Assembly: GCF_002812985.1 (NCBI RefSeq)
Contig: NZ_PGCP01000019.1
Coordinates: 37,520 to 101,519 of the forward strand
DNA from: Aeromonas lusitana
GTDB taxonomy: Bacteria; Pseudomonadota; Gammaproteobacteria; Enterobacterales; Aeromonadaceae
Length of the DNA: 64,000 bases
Reading direction: 5' to 3'
The translations under genes were made by a program, and so were the position numbers. This document shows, piece after piece, positions 52,197-62,369 of the stretch; the first letter of the stretch is position 1; every line of letters starts with the position of its first letter. The notes beneath the pieces were generated by a model that saw only the letters and a list, made by a program, of their open reading frames with translations, was not told the origin of the DNA and made no database searches.

Positions 52197-53144
52197 ATGA
52201 CGTTGCCCGTTATTCTCGATTGCGATCCCGGCCACGATGATGCCATCGCCCTCATACTGGCGCTGGCGAGCCCGGAGCTGAAGGTACTGGCGGTCACCAC
52301 CAGCGCGGGCAACCAGACGCCGGACAAGACCCTCAACAACGCCCTGCGCATCCTCACCCTGCTCGGACGCCACGACATCCCGGTGGCGGCGGGGGCCCCC
52401 AAGCCCCTGGCTCGCGAGCTCATCATCGCCGACAACGTGCACGGGGAGTCCGGGCTCGATGGCCCAAGGCTGCCGGATCCCGGCTTCGCTCCCCAGGCCA
52501 TGACGGCGCTGGAGCTGATGGCCAGGACCCTGCGCGAGAGCCCGGAGCCCGTGACCCTGGTGCCGACCGGGCCGCTTACCAATATCGCCCTGCTGCTGGC
52601 CGCCCACCCGGAGCTGTACCCCAAGATAGCGCGCATCGTGCTGATGGGGGGCGCCGCCGGGGCGGGCAACTGGACCCCGGCGGCGGAGTTCAATATTTAT
52701 GTGGATCCGCAAGCGGCCGATATGGTGTTCAAATCCGGTCTTCCCATCACCATGTGCGGGCTGGATGTGACTCACCAGGCCCAGGTGATGGACGAGGATA
52801 TCGAACGGGTGCGCGCCATCCCGAACCCTGTGGCCAGGTGCGTCGCCGAGCTGCTCGATTTCTTCATGATCTACCATCGCGATCCCAAGTGGGGTTTCCT
52901 CGGTGCGCCTCTGCACGATCCCTGCACCATCGCCTGGCTGCTGGCGCCTGGGCTGTTTAATGGGGTAGATTGCTGGGTCGGCATCGAGACGCAGGGCACC
53001 CATACTGTGGGAATGACGGTGGTGGACCGCTATGGCCTGACCGGGCATGCCGCCAACGCCCATGTCTTGCTCGGGCTGGACAGAGAGGGCTTCATCGACC
53101 TGCTGGTGCAGCGTCTGCAGGCCTTTGGCCAGGAACAAGGGTGA
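52197..53144 (+). CDS. rihA: Nucleoside hydrolase (RihA-like)
   Basis: The 315-residue enzyme hydrolyses ribonucleosides. The metal and ribose motif [16 protein letters not shown] stands at the N terminus; [38 protein letters not shown] and [11 protein letters not shown] follow, all typical of pyrimidine-preferring RihA. Located next to genes of unrelated function, but close to udp, which also takes part in pyrimidine salvage. Confidence 0.9.
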   Translation: MTLPVILDCDPGHDDAIALILALASPELKVLAVTTSAGNQTPDKTLNNALRILTLLGRHDIPVAAGAPKPLARELIIADNVHGESGLDGPRLPDPGFAPQAMTALELMARTLRESPEPVTLVPTGPLTNIALLLAAHPELYPKIARIVLMGGAAGAGNWTPAAEFNIYVDPQAADMVFKSGLPITMCGLDVTHQAQVMDEDIERVRAIPNPVARCVAELLDFFMIYHRDPKWGFLGAPLHDPCTIAWLLAPGLFNGVDCWVGIETQGTHTVGMTVVDRYGLTGHAANAHVLLGLDREGFIDLLVQRLQAFGQEQG

Positions 53145-53162
53145 ATGGAGAAGGGACGGGGA

Positions 53163-53633
53163 ATGGTAAAGAAGACGCTGGCACTGCTGGTTTGTGCGCA
53201 ACTGACGGCCTGTGCCAGCCCGTTTGAAACTATGTGGCAGGGGTTGGCGACCTGCGAGCTCGACGACATCCGTCTCGACAGCGAGACGGGGGCGCCCGTC
53301 TATCCGCTGCTCAAGAGCTTCACCCCGGACAAGACGACCGATGGCTTCGCCTGGTACAAGACCCACCAGGAGCTGCATGGCCTGCCCATCACGGGTTTTC
53401 TCATCCCGACCTCGACCTTCGAGGTGCACGCCCTGTTTGTCGATACTCCCATCGCCAACGCGCGCCGGTTGACCCACAACGCCTATGGCAGCGAGTTTAG
53501 CGATGAGGAGAAGCACAATCGGGGAGAGGCGCCCTTGCTGCTGCGCGATCCCAACAACCCCAAGCGCTCCATCATCGACTGCACCAAGGGGGAATCCGAT
53601 GAACCCCTGCCGGAGGAGCCGTTCCCGGAATAG
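53163..53633 (+). CDS. Putative exported lipoprotein
   Basis: The 156-residue protein has a signal peptide with lipobox-like QLTAC (start MVKKTLALLVCAQLTAC) and an acidic, Pro-rich mature part with two conserved-looking Cys regions (ATCELDDIRL and SIIDCTKGE). No family recognised. A good ribosome site (GGGACGGGGA) precedes the ATG, 18 bases after rihA, so co-expression is likely. An upstream ATG at 53145 is possible. Confidence 0.75.
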   Translation: MVKKTLALLVCAQLTACASPFETMWQGLATCELDDIRLDSETGAPVYPLLKSFTPDKTTDGFAWYKTHQELHGLPITGFLIPTSTFEVHALFVDTPIANARRLTHNAYGSEFSDEEKHNRGEAPLLLRDPNNPKRSIIDCTKGESDEPLPEEPFPE

Positions 53634-53655
53634 GGCGCAGTGCCAAACAGGAAAT

Positions 53656-53683
53656 AGAGAGGGGAGCCATGGCTCCCCTCTCT
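53656..53683. terminator. Perfect 28-base palindromic terminator
   Basis: AGAGAGGGGAGCCA and its complement abut exactly and a short T-run follows; it serves converging units (rihA-lipoprotein and the minus-strand genes). Confidence 0.8.
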
Positions 53684-53726
53684 TTTCATCTCTGAATGGC
53701 TAGTCCTGCGTCCAATCATCCAATCA

Positions 53727-54023
53727 TCAGGGATAACCGAGGGTTCCCTTGATGACGGGCAGATTGGCGGCGATCCAATCCGGGTTGATGGGCCCCCAGT
53801 CGCTGATGCGATAGTGCCCCTGCAGGTGGCGCGCCCCTTCCGTCTGCTCGAAGGAGCAGAGGATATCGAGCTCGGCCAGGGCCGCCAGGGTGTCCTGGGC
53901 GGTGCGCCTCGGCATGCCGGTCGCCGCCATGATGGCGGGGACAGTGTCCGTGCCCGTCTTGATCAGGTGGGCCACGTACAGGCGACGGTAGAAGCTCGAT
54001 CTGGTCTTGCTCGGCTCACTCAT
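53727..54023 (-). CDS. Small winged helix-turn-helix protein
   Basis: The 98-residue protein contains a helix-turn-helix (TDTVPAIMAATGMPRRTAQD TLAALAELDI) followed by a wing-like RHLQGHYRISDWGPIN, which fits small transcription regulators of the YfeC type. I chose MSEPSKTRSSF at 54023 since it starts 28 bases after the upstream DUF1523 stop. Target unknown. Confidence 0.75.
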   Translation of the reverse strand: MSEPSKTRSSFYRRLYVAHLIKTGTDTVPAIMAATGMPRRTAQDTLAALAELDILCSFEQTEGARHLQGHYRISDWGPINPDWIAANLPVIKGTLGYP

Positions 54024-54051
54024 GACTGACCCCCGAGGGTGTGCGACTGAC

Positions 54052-54582
54052 TCATATCTCATCTTCCAGACGGTCGAAGTAGCGCCAGGTCGCTATGGTG
54101 GCCTTGCCCATCACCAGGGCCCAGAGGCCGAACCAGAACCAGCGGAAGAAGCTCCAGGTGGAAGTATCGGGCTGGGCGGTCTCAATCTTGGTGACGTTCG
54201 GGAACAGGGAGAACATGTTCACGCGCCAGCCGTAGGAGGTGATGATGGCCAGGCGTTTCTCGAACTCCATGGACTTGGCCTTGGCCTGCACGTCGGCGGC
54301 GTTGAACTTGAAGTAGAAGGGCCAGCCCCACAGGGTATCTTCGTTGCGAAACACCCGGATCTTCTCGCCGGGACGCTCGGTGTAGATGTAATAGACATCC
54401 ACTGTGGGGCCGTCAGCCGGGTTCTTCTGGCTGATGGGGCCATCCTTGTCGGTGCGCTTCACCTCGACCCCTGTGATGGTGGCGATGGTGTGCTCCGGCA
54501 GGTAGTAGTCGAGCCAGAGCGCGGAGAGCAGGGCGATGAGGCCCAGCATGATAAAGGCGGGTTTCTTGAACTTCAGGCTCAT
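54052..54582 (-). CDS. DUF1523 family membrane protein
   Basis: The 176-residue protein has an N-terminal helix (AFIMLGLIALLSALWLDYY), a periplasmic beta-rich domain (PEHTIATITGVEVKRTDKDG, DVYYIYTERPGEKIRVFRNE) and a C-terminal membrane helix (FFRWFWFGLWALVMG). This fits DUF1523, of unknown function. It precedes the helix-turn-helix gene by 28 bases on the same strand. Confidence 0.85.
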   Translation of the reverse strand: MSLKFKKPAFIMLGLIALLSALWLDYYLPEHTIATITGVEVKRTDKDGPISQKNPADGPTVDVYYIYTERPGEKIRVFRNEDTLWGWPFYFKFNAADVQAKAKSMEFEKRLAIITSYGWRVNMFSLFPNVTKIETAQPDTSTWSFFRWFWFGLWALVMGKATIATWRYFDRLEDEI

Positions 54583-54979
54583 GGTGTTCTCTAGGTGAGG
54601 GGAAGTGACGTGCCTCTACAATACCCATATTTGCCAATAGAGCCCAGCCCCTAATGGCGCCTAATGTTCAAAAAGCCGTTTAAAACGCGGTCGGCTATCG
54701 TACCGGGCTGGCTGGCTTGACCCGCAGATGGGCACGCATGCGCCCCCCGTGATGACCAGCCGCTTGCCCCTGTCGATGACCCCTTTTGATGGTGGTCATC
54801 CCACCGGCTGCGTCAGCTTCTGCGCAGATGGCGGCGTGAGCGGGCGATCGCCGATTGTTTGACCAAGCAGGGGATTGGCCGGGCTCTGATGGCGCAAATC
54901 GGCTGGCTGAACCGGTTTTTTCTTGTGTGAAAAGTGGCGGATGGGCAAGATTGAAGGCTTGTTACCATGGAGGTGTAGT
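54583..54979. other. Intergenic region between DUF1523 gene and LysE-type gene
   Basis: About 400 bases between two divergent genes hold no supported gene. No clear operator or repeat is visible; promoters for both genes must be here. Confidence 0.5.
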
Positions 54980-55612
54980 GTGTCCCACTGGATTGATCCT
55001 GCTATTCTGGCGCTGTTTATTCCCACGTTCTTCTTTGTCTCCGTCACCCCCGGCATGTGCATGACCCTGGCCATGACCCTCGGCATGAGCCTGGGGGTGC
55101 GCCGCACCCTGCACATGATGTGGGGGGAACTCATCGGGGTCGGCCTGGTGTCCGTGCTCTCCGTGGTGGGGGTGGCGGCCGTCATGCTCAACTACCCGGC
55201 GCTGTTCTCGGCCTTCAAATACGTGGGGGGCGCCTATCTGGTCTGGCTCGGCATCCAGATGTGGCAGGCCAAGGGCAAGATGGCCATACCGGCGGATCTC
55301 TCCGCCGGCCAGCAGACCAAGCCGCTCGGGCTGGCGCTGCAGGGCTTTGTCACCGCCATCGCCAACCCCAAGGGCTGGGCCTTCATGGTCTCCCTGCTGC
55401 CCCCCTTCATCAATGCGGCCAAGCCGATGGCGCCGCAGATAGGTGCTCTGGTGACGCTTATCCTGGTCATCGAATTCAGCTGCCTGCTGCTCTACGCGAG
55501 CGGCGGTCGCACCCTGCGCCACTTCCTCGCCAAGAGCGGCAACGTCACCCTGATGAACCGCATCGCCGGCTCCCTGATGCTGTTTGTGGGCGTCTGGCTG
55601 GCCTTCGGCTGA
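54980..55612 (+). CDS. LysE/RhtB family amino acid exporter
   Basis: The 210-residue protein has six membrane segments and the LysE motif FFFVSVTPGMCMTLAMTLGM SLGVRR, then GGAYLVWLGIQMWQAK and GFVTAIANPKGWAFM. It exports amino acids or derivatives. The start is GTG (VSHWIDPAIL) with GGAGG six bases before; an ATG at 54923 is too far upstream. Its stop codon touches the inverted repeat of a small repeat element. Confidence 0.88.
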   Translation: MSHWIDPAILALFIPTFFFVSVTPGMCMTLAMTLGMSLGVRRTLHMMWGELIGVGLVSVLSVVGVAAVMLNYPALFSAFKYVGGAYLVWLGIQMWQAKGKMAIPADLSAGQQTKPLGLALQGFVTAIANPKGWAFMVSLLPPFINAAKPMAPQIGALVTLILVIEFSCLLLYASGGRTLRHFLAKSGNVTLMNRIAGSLMLFVGVWLAFG

Positions 55613-55753
55613 GAAGCTGTTCACGATCTTACTGCGAGGCCGTGATCAAGGCTCATATGCTGCTCGGAATCCTCGTGTGTCTATACACACTCCGGTTCCT
55701 GCGCTGATCTTCACCTTGCTGACAGCCTCTAGTGACAGGTCGTGAACAGGTTC
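55613..55753. repeat. 141-base MITE-like element with terminal inverted repeats
   Basis: The ends GAAGCTGTTCACGA and TCGTGAACAGGTTC are inverted copies with one mismatch in 14 bases. Inside lies a further palindrome (GTGTGTCTATACACAC). There is no open frame. Size and end repeats fit a miniature inverted-repeat element. It begins at the stop codon of the LysE-type gene. Confidence 0.6.
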
Positions 55754-55771
55754 TGATAGCCATCACCATGC

Positions 55772-55802
55772 AAAAAGGCCACCTGCAATAGGTGGCCTTT
55801 TT
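55772..55802 (-). terminator. Terminator after GH84 gene
   Basis: AAAAAGGCCACCT-gcaat-AGGTGGCCTTTTT can serve both directions; it lies 21 bases past the GH84 stop. Confidence 0.8.
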
Positions 55803-55823
55803 CGTGGGCGGGTGGTGACTTGG

Positions 55824-56924
55824 CTAGTCGGTCAGGCAGTCCGGATCGAACACATATTCTCCCGCCAGCCAGCGAAGTATCTCGTTCACGCAGACCTGAT
55901 CCTGGAACGGTAGGTAGCGGGCCTTGAGATGAGCCTGCTGCTCCTGGGTGAGCTGGGCCAGGCCTATGTCCTGGAACAGGGGCAGGTCGGCCTGGATCAT
56001 GGCGGAGATCTGCGGGCCGCAGGTGGCGTTGAGGGAGGCGTGCAGCGCCTTGTCCGGATCGTACTGCTTGCCGAGCTTGTAGCTCACCGGCAGGGTGGCC
56101 AGCGGCAGCACGGAGAGCGCCGCCTGCTTCATGGGGTTGACCGCGTGGCCCGCCACCAGGTCGCCGAGCTCGGTGCGGTTCTCGAAGGCGCGCAGGTGCA
56201 GGAAGCTGCTGGCCTTGCTGCCGTCGTTGACCGGGTAGTTGTCCCACAGGAAGGGCTTGCGGTGCAGCCAGTCGGCGGCCTGCTTGAGGTGTGCCGCCGG
56301 GTACTCGCTTGAGCAGACCTTGGGGCCGGTCCAGAAGATGTCAAAGCGCTTGTCCAGCCCTTGCCCCAGATCCTGCAGATAGTGAGGCGGCATGGCGCCA
56401 AACACCTTCTCCAGCACCGGATCCGTGGAGTAGTAGCTGGGGCAGAACAGCAGCCGGCTGGCCTGGCTGTGGGCGGCGATGTCGTGGGCTATGGTGAGCT
56501 GCCAGTGGGCGAGATCCGGGGTGTCCCCCTTCATGTCATCGAACAGCACCGCCAGAATGTCCGGTTGCAGCGCCTCGTCGATGAGCCGCACCTTCTCCAG
56601 CAGGGCCGCACGCTTGTGTGTGTAGTCGTGATGGGCGCCCATGGGGCTCAGGCCCACCCCGAAGGCGAGGCCGTTGTCCCGGCACTGCTGGGCGAGGCGG
56701 CGCAGATCGTCGAGTTGCTGCGCGGGCCATGGCTGGGCCCAGTGCTTGCGCAGATAGCCATCTTCCTTGGGGGCATAGATGTAGAAGCCGTAGCCGTGGC
56801 GGGGCAGCCACTGGGCGTAGCGGGCGCGGGCCTCCCAACTCCAGCCCTTGCCGAAGAACCCCTCGATGAGACCCAGCTTGGGAGAGGGAGGATACAGACC
56901 AGACAACAGTGTTTGGTAAGGCAT
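55824..56924 (-). CDS. GH84-type beta-N-acetylglucosaminidase (O-GlcNAcase-like)
   Basis: The 366-residue protein fits the catalytic domain of GH84: LGLIEGFFGKGWSWEARARY, YIYAPKEDGYLRKHW and the catalytic Asp pair in LAVLFDDMKGD, with substrate-assisted catalysis on N-acetylglucosamine. FWTGPKVCSSEY and LWDNYPVNDGS are further GH84 segments. No signal peptide is apparent, so it is probably cytoplasmic. Substrate in bacteria of this group is unclear. Stand-alone gene. Confidence 0.87.
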   Translation of the reverse strand: MPYQTLLSGLYPPSPKLGLIEGFFGKGWSWEARARYAQWLPRHGYGFYIYAPKEDGYLRKHWAQPWPAQQLDDLRRLAQQCRDNGLAFGVGLSPMGAHHDYTHKRAALLEKVRLIDEALQPDILAVLFDDMKGDTPDLAHWQLTIAHDIAAHSQASRLLFCPSYYSTDPVLEKVFGAMPPHYLQDLGQGLDKRFDIFWTGPKVCSSEYPAAHLKQAADWLHRKPFLWDNYPVNDGSKASSFLHLRAFENRTELGDLVAGHAVNPMKQAALSVLPLATLPVSYKLGKQYDPDKALHASLNATCGPQISAMIQADLPLFQDIGLAQLTQEQQAHLKARYLPFQDQVCVNEILRWLAGEYVFDPDCLTD

Positions 56925-57116
56925 AATCTACTCCCTATTTACTGAATACCTGCCTGTTGTCTTGCTACAAGGCGACAGGTTGGATGCATATGCTGCCTGA
57001 TGGCGGCCTTGGTATGAAAAAATGCCGCTCTCTACTCTCAATCTGACTCGTTTGCTGACGTCTCGCAAGTCGTAAACCTGCGTCGGACGTCATCGCCACT
57101 GAGTCAGGCGAGCGTG

Positions 57117-58844
57117 TTAAACCGGGTCTTCCTCCAGGAAGCGCACCCCTATCTTGCGGGGCTCACCCTCTTCCATCTCCGCCACTGTCCAGAGCAGGCC
57201 CTGCCAGGCGAAGTGGTCGCCGACCACCAGATTATCGCCCAACTGACCGGCGATAAAGTCGCCGAGGCTCTGATCTGCCACCTCGCTCACATCCAGCCCG
57301 TACAGGGGGGCGAGATCAACCAGCTTGGCGGCTGCCTCCAGCAGGAAGTCGCCGAAGAAGCGCGGGCCCAGATCCTGCTCGGGGGCCTGGCTGAACAGCT
57401 GGCCGAGGGCGGGGAGATCGCGCTCGTGACCGATGACGCAGAGGATGTCATCGGACTGCAACCGGGTACTGCCCGAGGGGTGCAGCAGCTCCTGGCCCCG
57501 AAACAGGGCGCAGATGCGGGTGCCTTCCGGCATGCGCAGCTCGCGCAGGGGGGAGCCGATGCACCACTTCTCATCGCTCAGGCGATAGACGAAGGTCTCC
57601 CACTGGCTGTCGAGATCGATCTCGAGCCCCGAGCGGTTGATGGGCGAGGGGGGCGCCGGCACCTCGACCCGCGCCAGGCGCGAGGCGAGCGGCAAGGAGC
57701 TGCCCTGCAAGATGAGGGAGACCAGCACCACGAAGAAGGCGACGTTGAAGTAGAGCTGGGCGTTGGGCAGCCCCGCCATCATGGGGAAGACCGCCAAGAT
57801 GATCGGCACGGCGCCGCGCAGCCCCACCCAGGAGATGAACCAGCGCTCCCGGGGGGCGAAGTTTTTAAAGGGCAGCAGGCCAATCCAGACCGAGATGGGG
57901 CGGGCGAACAGTATCATCCACATCGCCAGGGCCAGGGCCGGCACCGCGATGGGCAGCAGGTTGCTCGGGGTGGCGAGCAGCCCCAGCACCAGGAACATGC
58001 CGATCTGGCTGAGCCAGGTCAGGCCATCGAGCACAGACAGGGTGGTGCTGCGGCTGCGCAGGGAGAGGTTGCCGAGCAGCAGGCCGGTGAGGTAGATGGC
58101 GAGGATGCCGCTGCCGCCGAGCGCCGTGGTGAGCGCGAAGATAAGCAGACCGCCGCTCACGGTGAGAAGGGGGTAGAGACCGGGAGCCAGACGGGCTGTG
58201 TTGATCAGGCGCCACAGCAGCCAGCCGCCGGCGAGGCCTATGCCGGCCCCGAGGCCAAATTGTTTGCCGAGTTGTAGCAGCAGGAAGGTCCAGTCCAGCC
58301 CCTGCTGCTGGGTGGCCAGCACCTCGATCAGGGTGACGGTGAGAAACACCGCCATGGGATCATTGCTGCCGGACTCTATCTCCAGGGTCGCGCTGACCCG
58401 CTCGTTCAGGCTGCGCCCGCCGAGCAGGGAGAACACGGCCGCCGCATCGGTGGAGCCGACGATGGCGCCGATAAGCATGCCCTGCATCAGGTTGAGATCA
58501 AACAGCCAGGCGGCGGCGAGGCCGGTCAGACCCGTGGTGATCGCCACCCCGACCGTGGCAAGGGAGAGCGCGGGCCAGAGCGCGACGCGAAACGAGGAGA
58601 CCCGGGTGCGCATGCCGCCATCGAGCAAGATGATGGCGAGCGCCAGGTTGCCCACCAGGTAGGCGACCGAGTAGTCGGCGAAGTGGATACCGCCGGGGCC
58701 ATCCTCACCGGCCAGCATGCCGACGGCGAGAAAGATGACCAGGATGGGGATACCGACACGGGAAGAGAGCGCACTTAACAGGACACTGCATCCCACCAAC
58801 AAGGCACCGATAAAGAAAAAACTGTTGATGGTGGTGGCATCCAA
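57117..58844 (-). CDS. cvrA: CvrA/NhaP2-type K+(Na+)/H+ antiporter
   Basis: The 575-residue CPA1 antiporter has about 12 membrane segments ([57 protein letters not shown] with the ion site Asp, [16 protein letters not shown]) and a cytoplasmic TrkA-C plus CorC-type regulatory region after about 400. It controls K+ and volume. The start is TTG at 58844 (reads [12 protein letters not shown]), with AAGGAG seven bases upstream and the family N terminus in place; the ATG at 58880 lacks both. Confidence 0.92.
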   Translation of the reverse strand: MDATTINSFFFIGALLVGCSVLLSALSSRVGIPILVIFLAVGMLAGEDGPGGIHFADYSVAYLVGNLALAIILLDGGMRTRVSSFRVALWPALSLATVGVAITTGLTGLAAAWLFDLNLMQGMLIGAIVGSTDAAAVFSLLGGRSLNERVSATLEIESGSNDPMAVFLTVTLIEVLATQQQGLDWTFLLLQLGKQFGLGAGIGLAGGWLLWRLINTARLAPGLYPLLTVSGGLLIFALTTALGGSGILAIYLTGLLLGNLSLRSRSTTLSVLDGLTWLSQIGMFLVLGLLATPSNLLPIAVPALALAMWMILFARPISVWIGLLPFKNFAPRERWFISWVGLRGAVPIILAVFPMMAGLPNAQLYFNVAFFVVLVSLILQGSSLPLASRLARVEVPAPPSPINRSGLEIDLDSQWETFVYRLSDEKWCIGSPLRELRMPEGTRICALFRGQELLHPSGSTRLQSDDILCVIGHERDLPALGQLFSQAPEQDLGPRFFGDFLLEAAAKLVDLAPLYGLDVSEVADQSLGDFIAGQLGDNLVVGDHFAWQGLLWTVAEMEEGEPRKIGVRFLEEDPV

Positions 58845-59093
58845 TGGCGAACTCCTTATAGCGACCGGCAAAGCAGGCACATTATATGCAGTTTGTGCCC
58901 CCTTGTGTGGCTTAATTGTGCATTGATTTGCAGTTTTTTACATTTTCAGTGCTGTTTTTACGCAAGGAAGGCGATCGGTGTGCAGTGGGTAAAACCCAGA
59001 GGGCGAGTGACAATCGGCGCCAAGGAACAGGGCCGGTTGGGGAAGGGATCGGATGTGGGGCGCTGGCGGCGAGCAGGGGGCGAAAAAGCAAGC

Positions 59094-59114
59094 GGGGGCG
59101 CCAGTGGCGCCCCC
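59094..59114 (-). terminator. Terminator after small membrane protein gene
   Basis: GGGGGCGCC pairs with GGCGCCCCC around agt, followed on the minus strand by T-rich sequence, 10 bases after the stop. Confidence 0.75.
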
Positions 59115-59124
59115 GCGGGGTCGG

Positions 59125-59271
59125 TCAGTCGTCTTCGTCGTCTTTGACTTTCCGGATCTTGTCCTTGTATTTGGGCAGCTGCTTCTCGAGTCGTTTCATG
59201 TCCTTGATGGCATTGAGAAACAGACCGAGCAGGAACAGTAGCGGCAGGCCTATCCATAACCACAGACTCAT
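59125..59271 (-). CDS. Small single-pass membrane protein, DUF2897-like
   Basis: The 48-residue protein has one membrane helix (LWLWIGLPLLFLLGLFLNAI) and a basic then acidic tail (KYKDKIRKVKDDEDD), resembling DUF2897 proteins. A strong ribosome site (GAGAGGAGAAATTC) precedes the ATG. The ATG overlaps the stop of the tail echo of the M15 peptidase gene, showing that an ancestral M15 gene was translationally coupled to it. Confidence 0.7.
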   Translation of the reverse strand: MSLWLWIGLPLLFLLGLFLNAIKDMKRLEKQLPKYKDKIRKVKDDEDD

Positions 59272-59363
59272 GAATTTCTCCTCTCGCTGAGACAGGGGAT
59301 GACGTCATCACTGACCAGGCGCTCGTCGAGCCGGGTCAGCATGGTCAATCTGTCTTCAATATA
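59268..59363 (-). pseudogene. Tail echo: diverged 3' end of an M15 peptidase gene
   Basis: After the intact M15 gene the minus strand reads YIEDRLTMLTRLDERLVSDD then VIPCLSERRNS and a stop, matching the intact end DIEGKETILAQLDDILARYV then IPCLREKNHP. Both copies share ATATTGAAG at their start. The echo stop overlaps the ATG of the next gene, an operon-style coupling, so the echo is probably the older end and the intact gene the newcomer. Confidence 0.75.
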
Positions 59364-59371
59364 CCCCGTCT

Positions 59372-61194
<1,823 letters not shown>

Positions 61195-61207
61195 TTAAGC
61201 GAAGAGT

Positions 61208-61558
61208 TTAACGAGAGAAGAGGGATTGATAGTGGTCGGCCTTGAAGCCGAGATGCAGCTCGCCGTCCTTGTCCAGCAGCGGGCGCTTGATCATGGCCGG
61301 TTGGGCCAGCAGCAGGGCGCGGGCCTTGTCGTTGTCGAGCCCCTGTTTTGCCTCGTCCGGCAGGGCACGGAAGGTGGTGCCACGGGTATTGAGCAGGGCT
61401 TCCCAGCCGAGGCGCTCGAGCCACAGATCCAGCTCGGCAGGCGCCAGGCCATCGGCCCTGTGATCGTGAAAACGGTACGGGACGCCGGCCTCGTCCAGCC
61501 ACTTGCGGGCCTTATTGATGGTGTCGCAGTTCTTGATGCCATAGAGGGTGGTGGCCAT
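61208..61558 (-). CDS. ArsC/Spx-family protein (YffB-like)
   Basis: The 116-residue thioredoxin-fold protein opens MATTLYGIKNCDTINKARKW, with the single active-site Cys of YffB-type arsenate reductase relatives, then GTTFRALPDE and IKRPLLDKDGELHLGF. It is commonly found upstream of dapE, as here (22 bases). Its function is unproven; it may be a glutathione-linked reductase. Confidence 0.9.
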   Translation of the reverse strand: MATTLYGIKNCDTINKARKWLDEAGVPYRFHDHRADGLAPAELDLWLERLGWEALLNTRGTTFRALPDEAKQGLDNDKARALLLAQPAMIKRPLLDKDGELHLGFKADHYQSLFSR

Positions 61559-61717
61559 GGGGATCCTTAAATCGCGGGGCCAGTGGCCCTCAATGCAAAG
61601 GCGTGAGATCACGCGAAGCCCCGATTCTGGCATTCCGATCCCGCGATGGCAACGGCGACGCCCCGCCGCCGGCGTTTTTCTGTAGTGGCTCCCACTGCCT
61701 TGCGTCAAGCCTGAAAC

Positions 61718-61745
61718 ACAAAACGCGCCAGGAGGCGCGTTTTGT
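61718..61745 (-). terminator. Terminator after hypothetical gene
   Basis: ACAAAACGCGCC-agga-GGCGCGTTTTGT lies 24 bases past the stop of the 104-residue gene. Confidence 0.8.
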
Positions 61746-61769
61746 AGCATGTCTGCTCGATTTATCGGC

Positions 61770-62084
61770 TTATGGCGAGAGGGGCCACTGGTAGTCGAAT
61801 ACCCGGGCACGCTCCCAGGGAGCGTTGGGGAGGCTGGAGGAGAGGCCGGCGTACTTGCCCACGTCGTCCACGACTATGGCGGAGAGGGTCGGCAGCTCGT
61901 GCTCGGTGCAATACATGCGGATGCGCTGCAGCAGGGTGCGCAGCTCGTCCTGGCTGCCCTCCAGCCCGGCCTGTTTGGCCAGCTTGGAGTAACGAATGGT
62001 GGTGCGCTCCTTTGCAGACTCGATGAGGATGTCCCACAGCTTGTAGTCGCAATTGGTGCTCTCTACGGTGGCCAGGTTTGTCAT
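61770..62084 (-). CDS. Hypothetical protein, soluble, 104 residues
   Basis: The protein (start MTNLATVESTNCDYKLWDIL) contains ESAKERTTIRYSKLAKQAG and LQRIRMYCTEHELPTLSAIV VDDVGKYAGL, ending ERARVFDYQWPLSP. The pattern suggests a small helical domain that joins a substrate-type loop, as seen in some restriction-related or toxin-associated proteins, but I recognise no named family. Stand-alone gene on the minus strand, about 285 bases from dcuC. Confidence 0.7.
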   Translation of the reverse strand: MTNLATVESTNCDYKLWDILIESAKERTTIRYSKLAKQAGLEGSQDELRTLLQRIRMYCTEHELPTLSAIVVDDVGKYAGLSSSLPNAPWERARVFDYQWPLSP

Positions 62085-62295
62085 AACTCTCTCCGGTGCG
62101 AAATGGTCGCTCTGTGTCGATGGGCATCTTGGCCAGTTCAACCGCGCTGGATGTTGATCCAAAGCAAAAAAAGTTGAGGTTGTTGGCTTGGGTGCTACGT
62201 AACTGGATTTTAGTACGCAGTAACTGGTTTTAAAGGCTGTTTTTTGTGATTTGAGTGGAATTTAATGCTGTTGATGTGCGTTCAAGCAACCTTTA

Positions 62296-62309
62296 TTGAT
62301 AGGGATCAA
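62296..62309 (+). promoter_or_regulatory. Perfect FNR box upstream of dcuC
   Basis: TTGATAGGGATCAA matches the FNR consensus TTGAT-N4-ATCAA exactly. Its centre (62302.5) is 41.5 bases before about 62344; a TAGATT hexamer at 62332-62337 lies where a -10 should be for class II activation. Strong support for anaerobic induction of dcuC. Confidence 0.75.
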
Positions 62310-62369
62310 TAGGAAAGCCCGGCCTCACCACTAGATTTCGCACCTCGATAACCTTATCAGGAGCGCATT

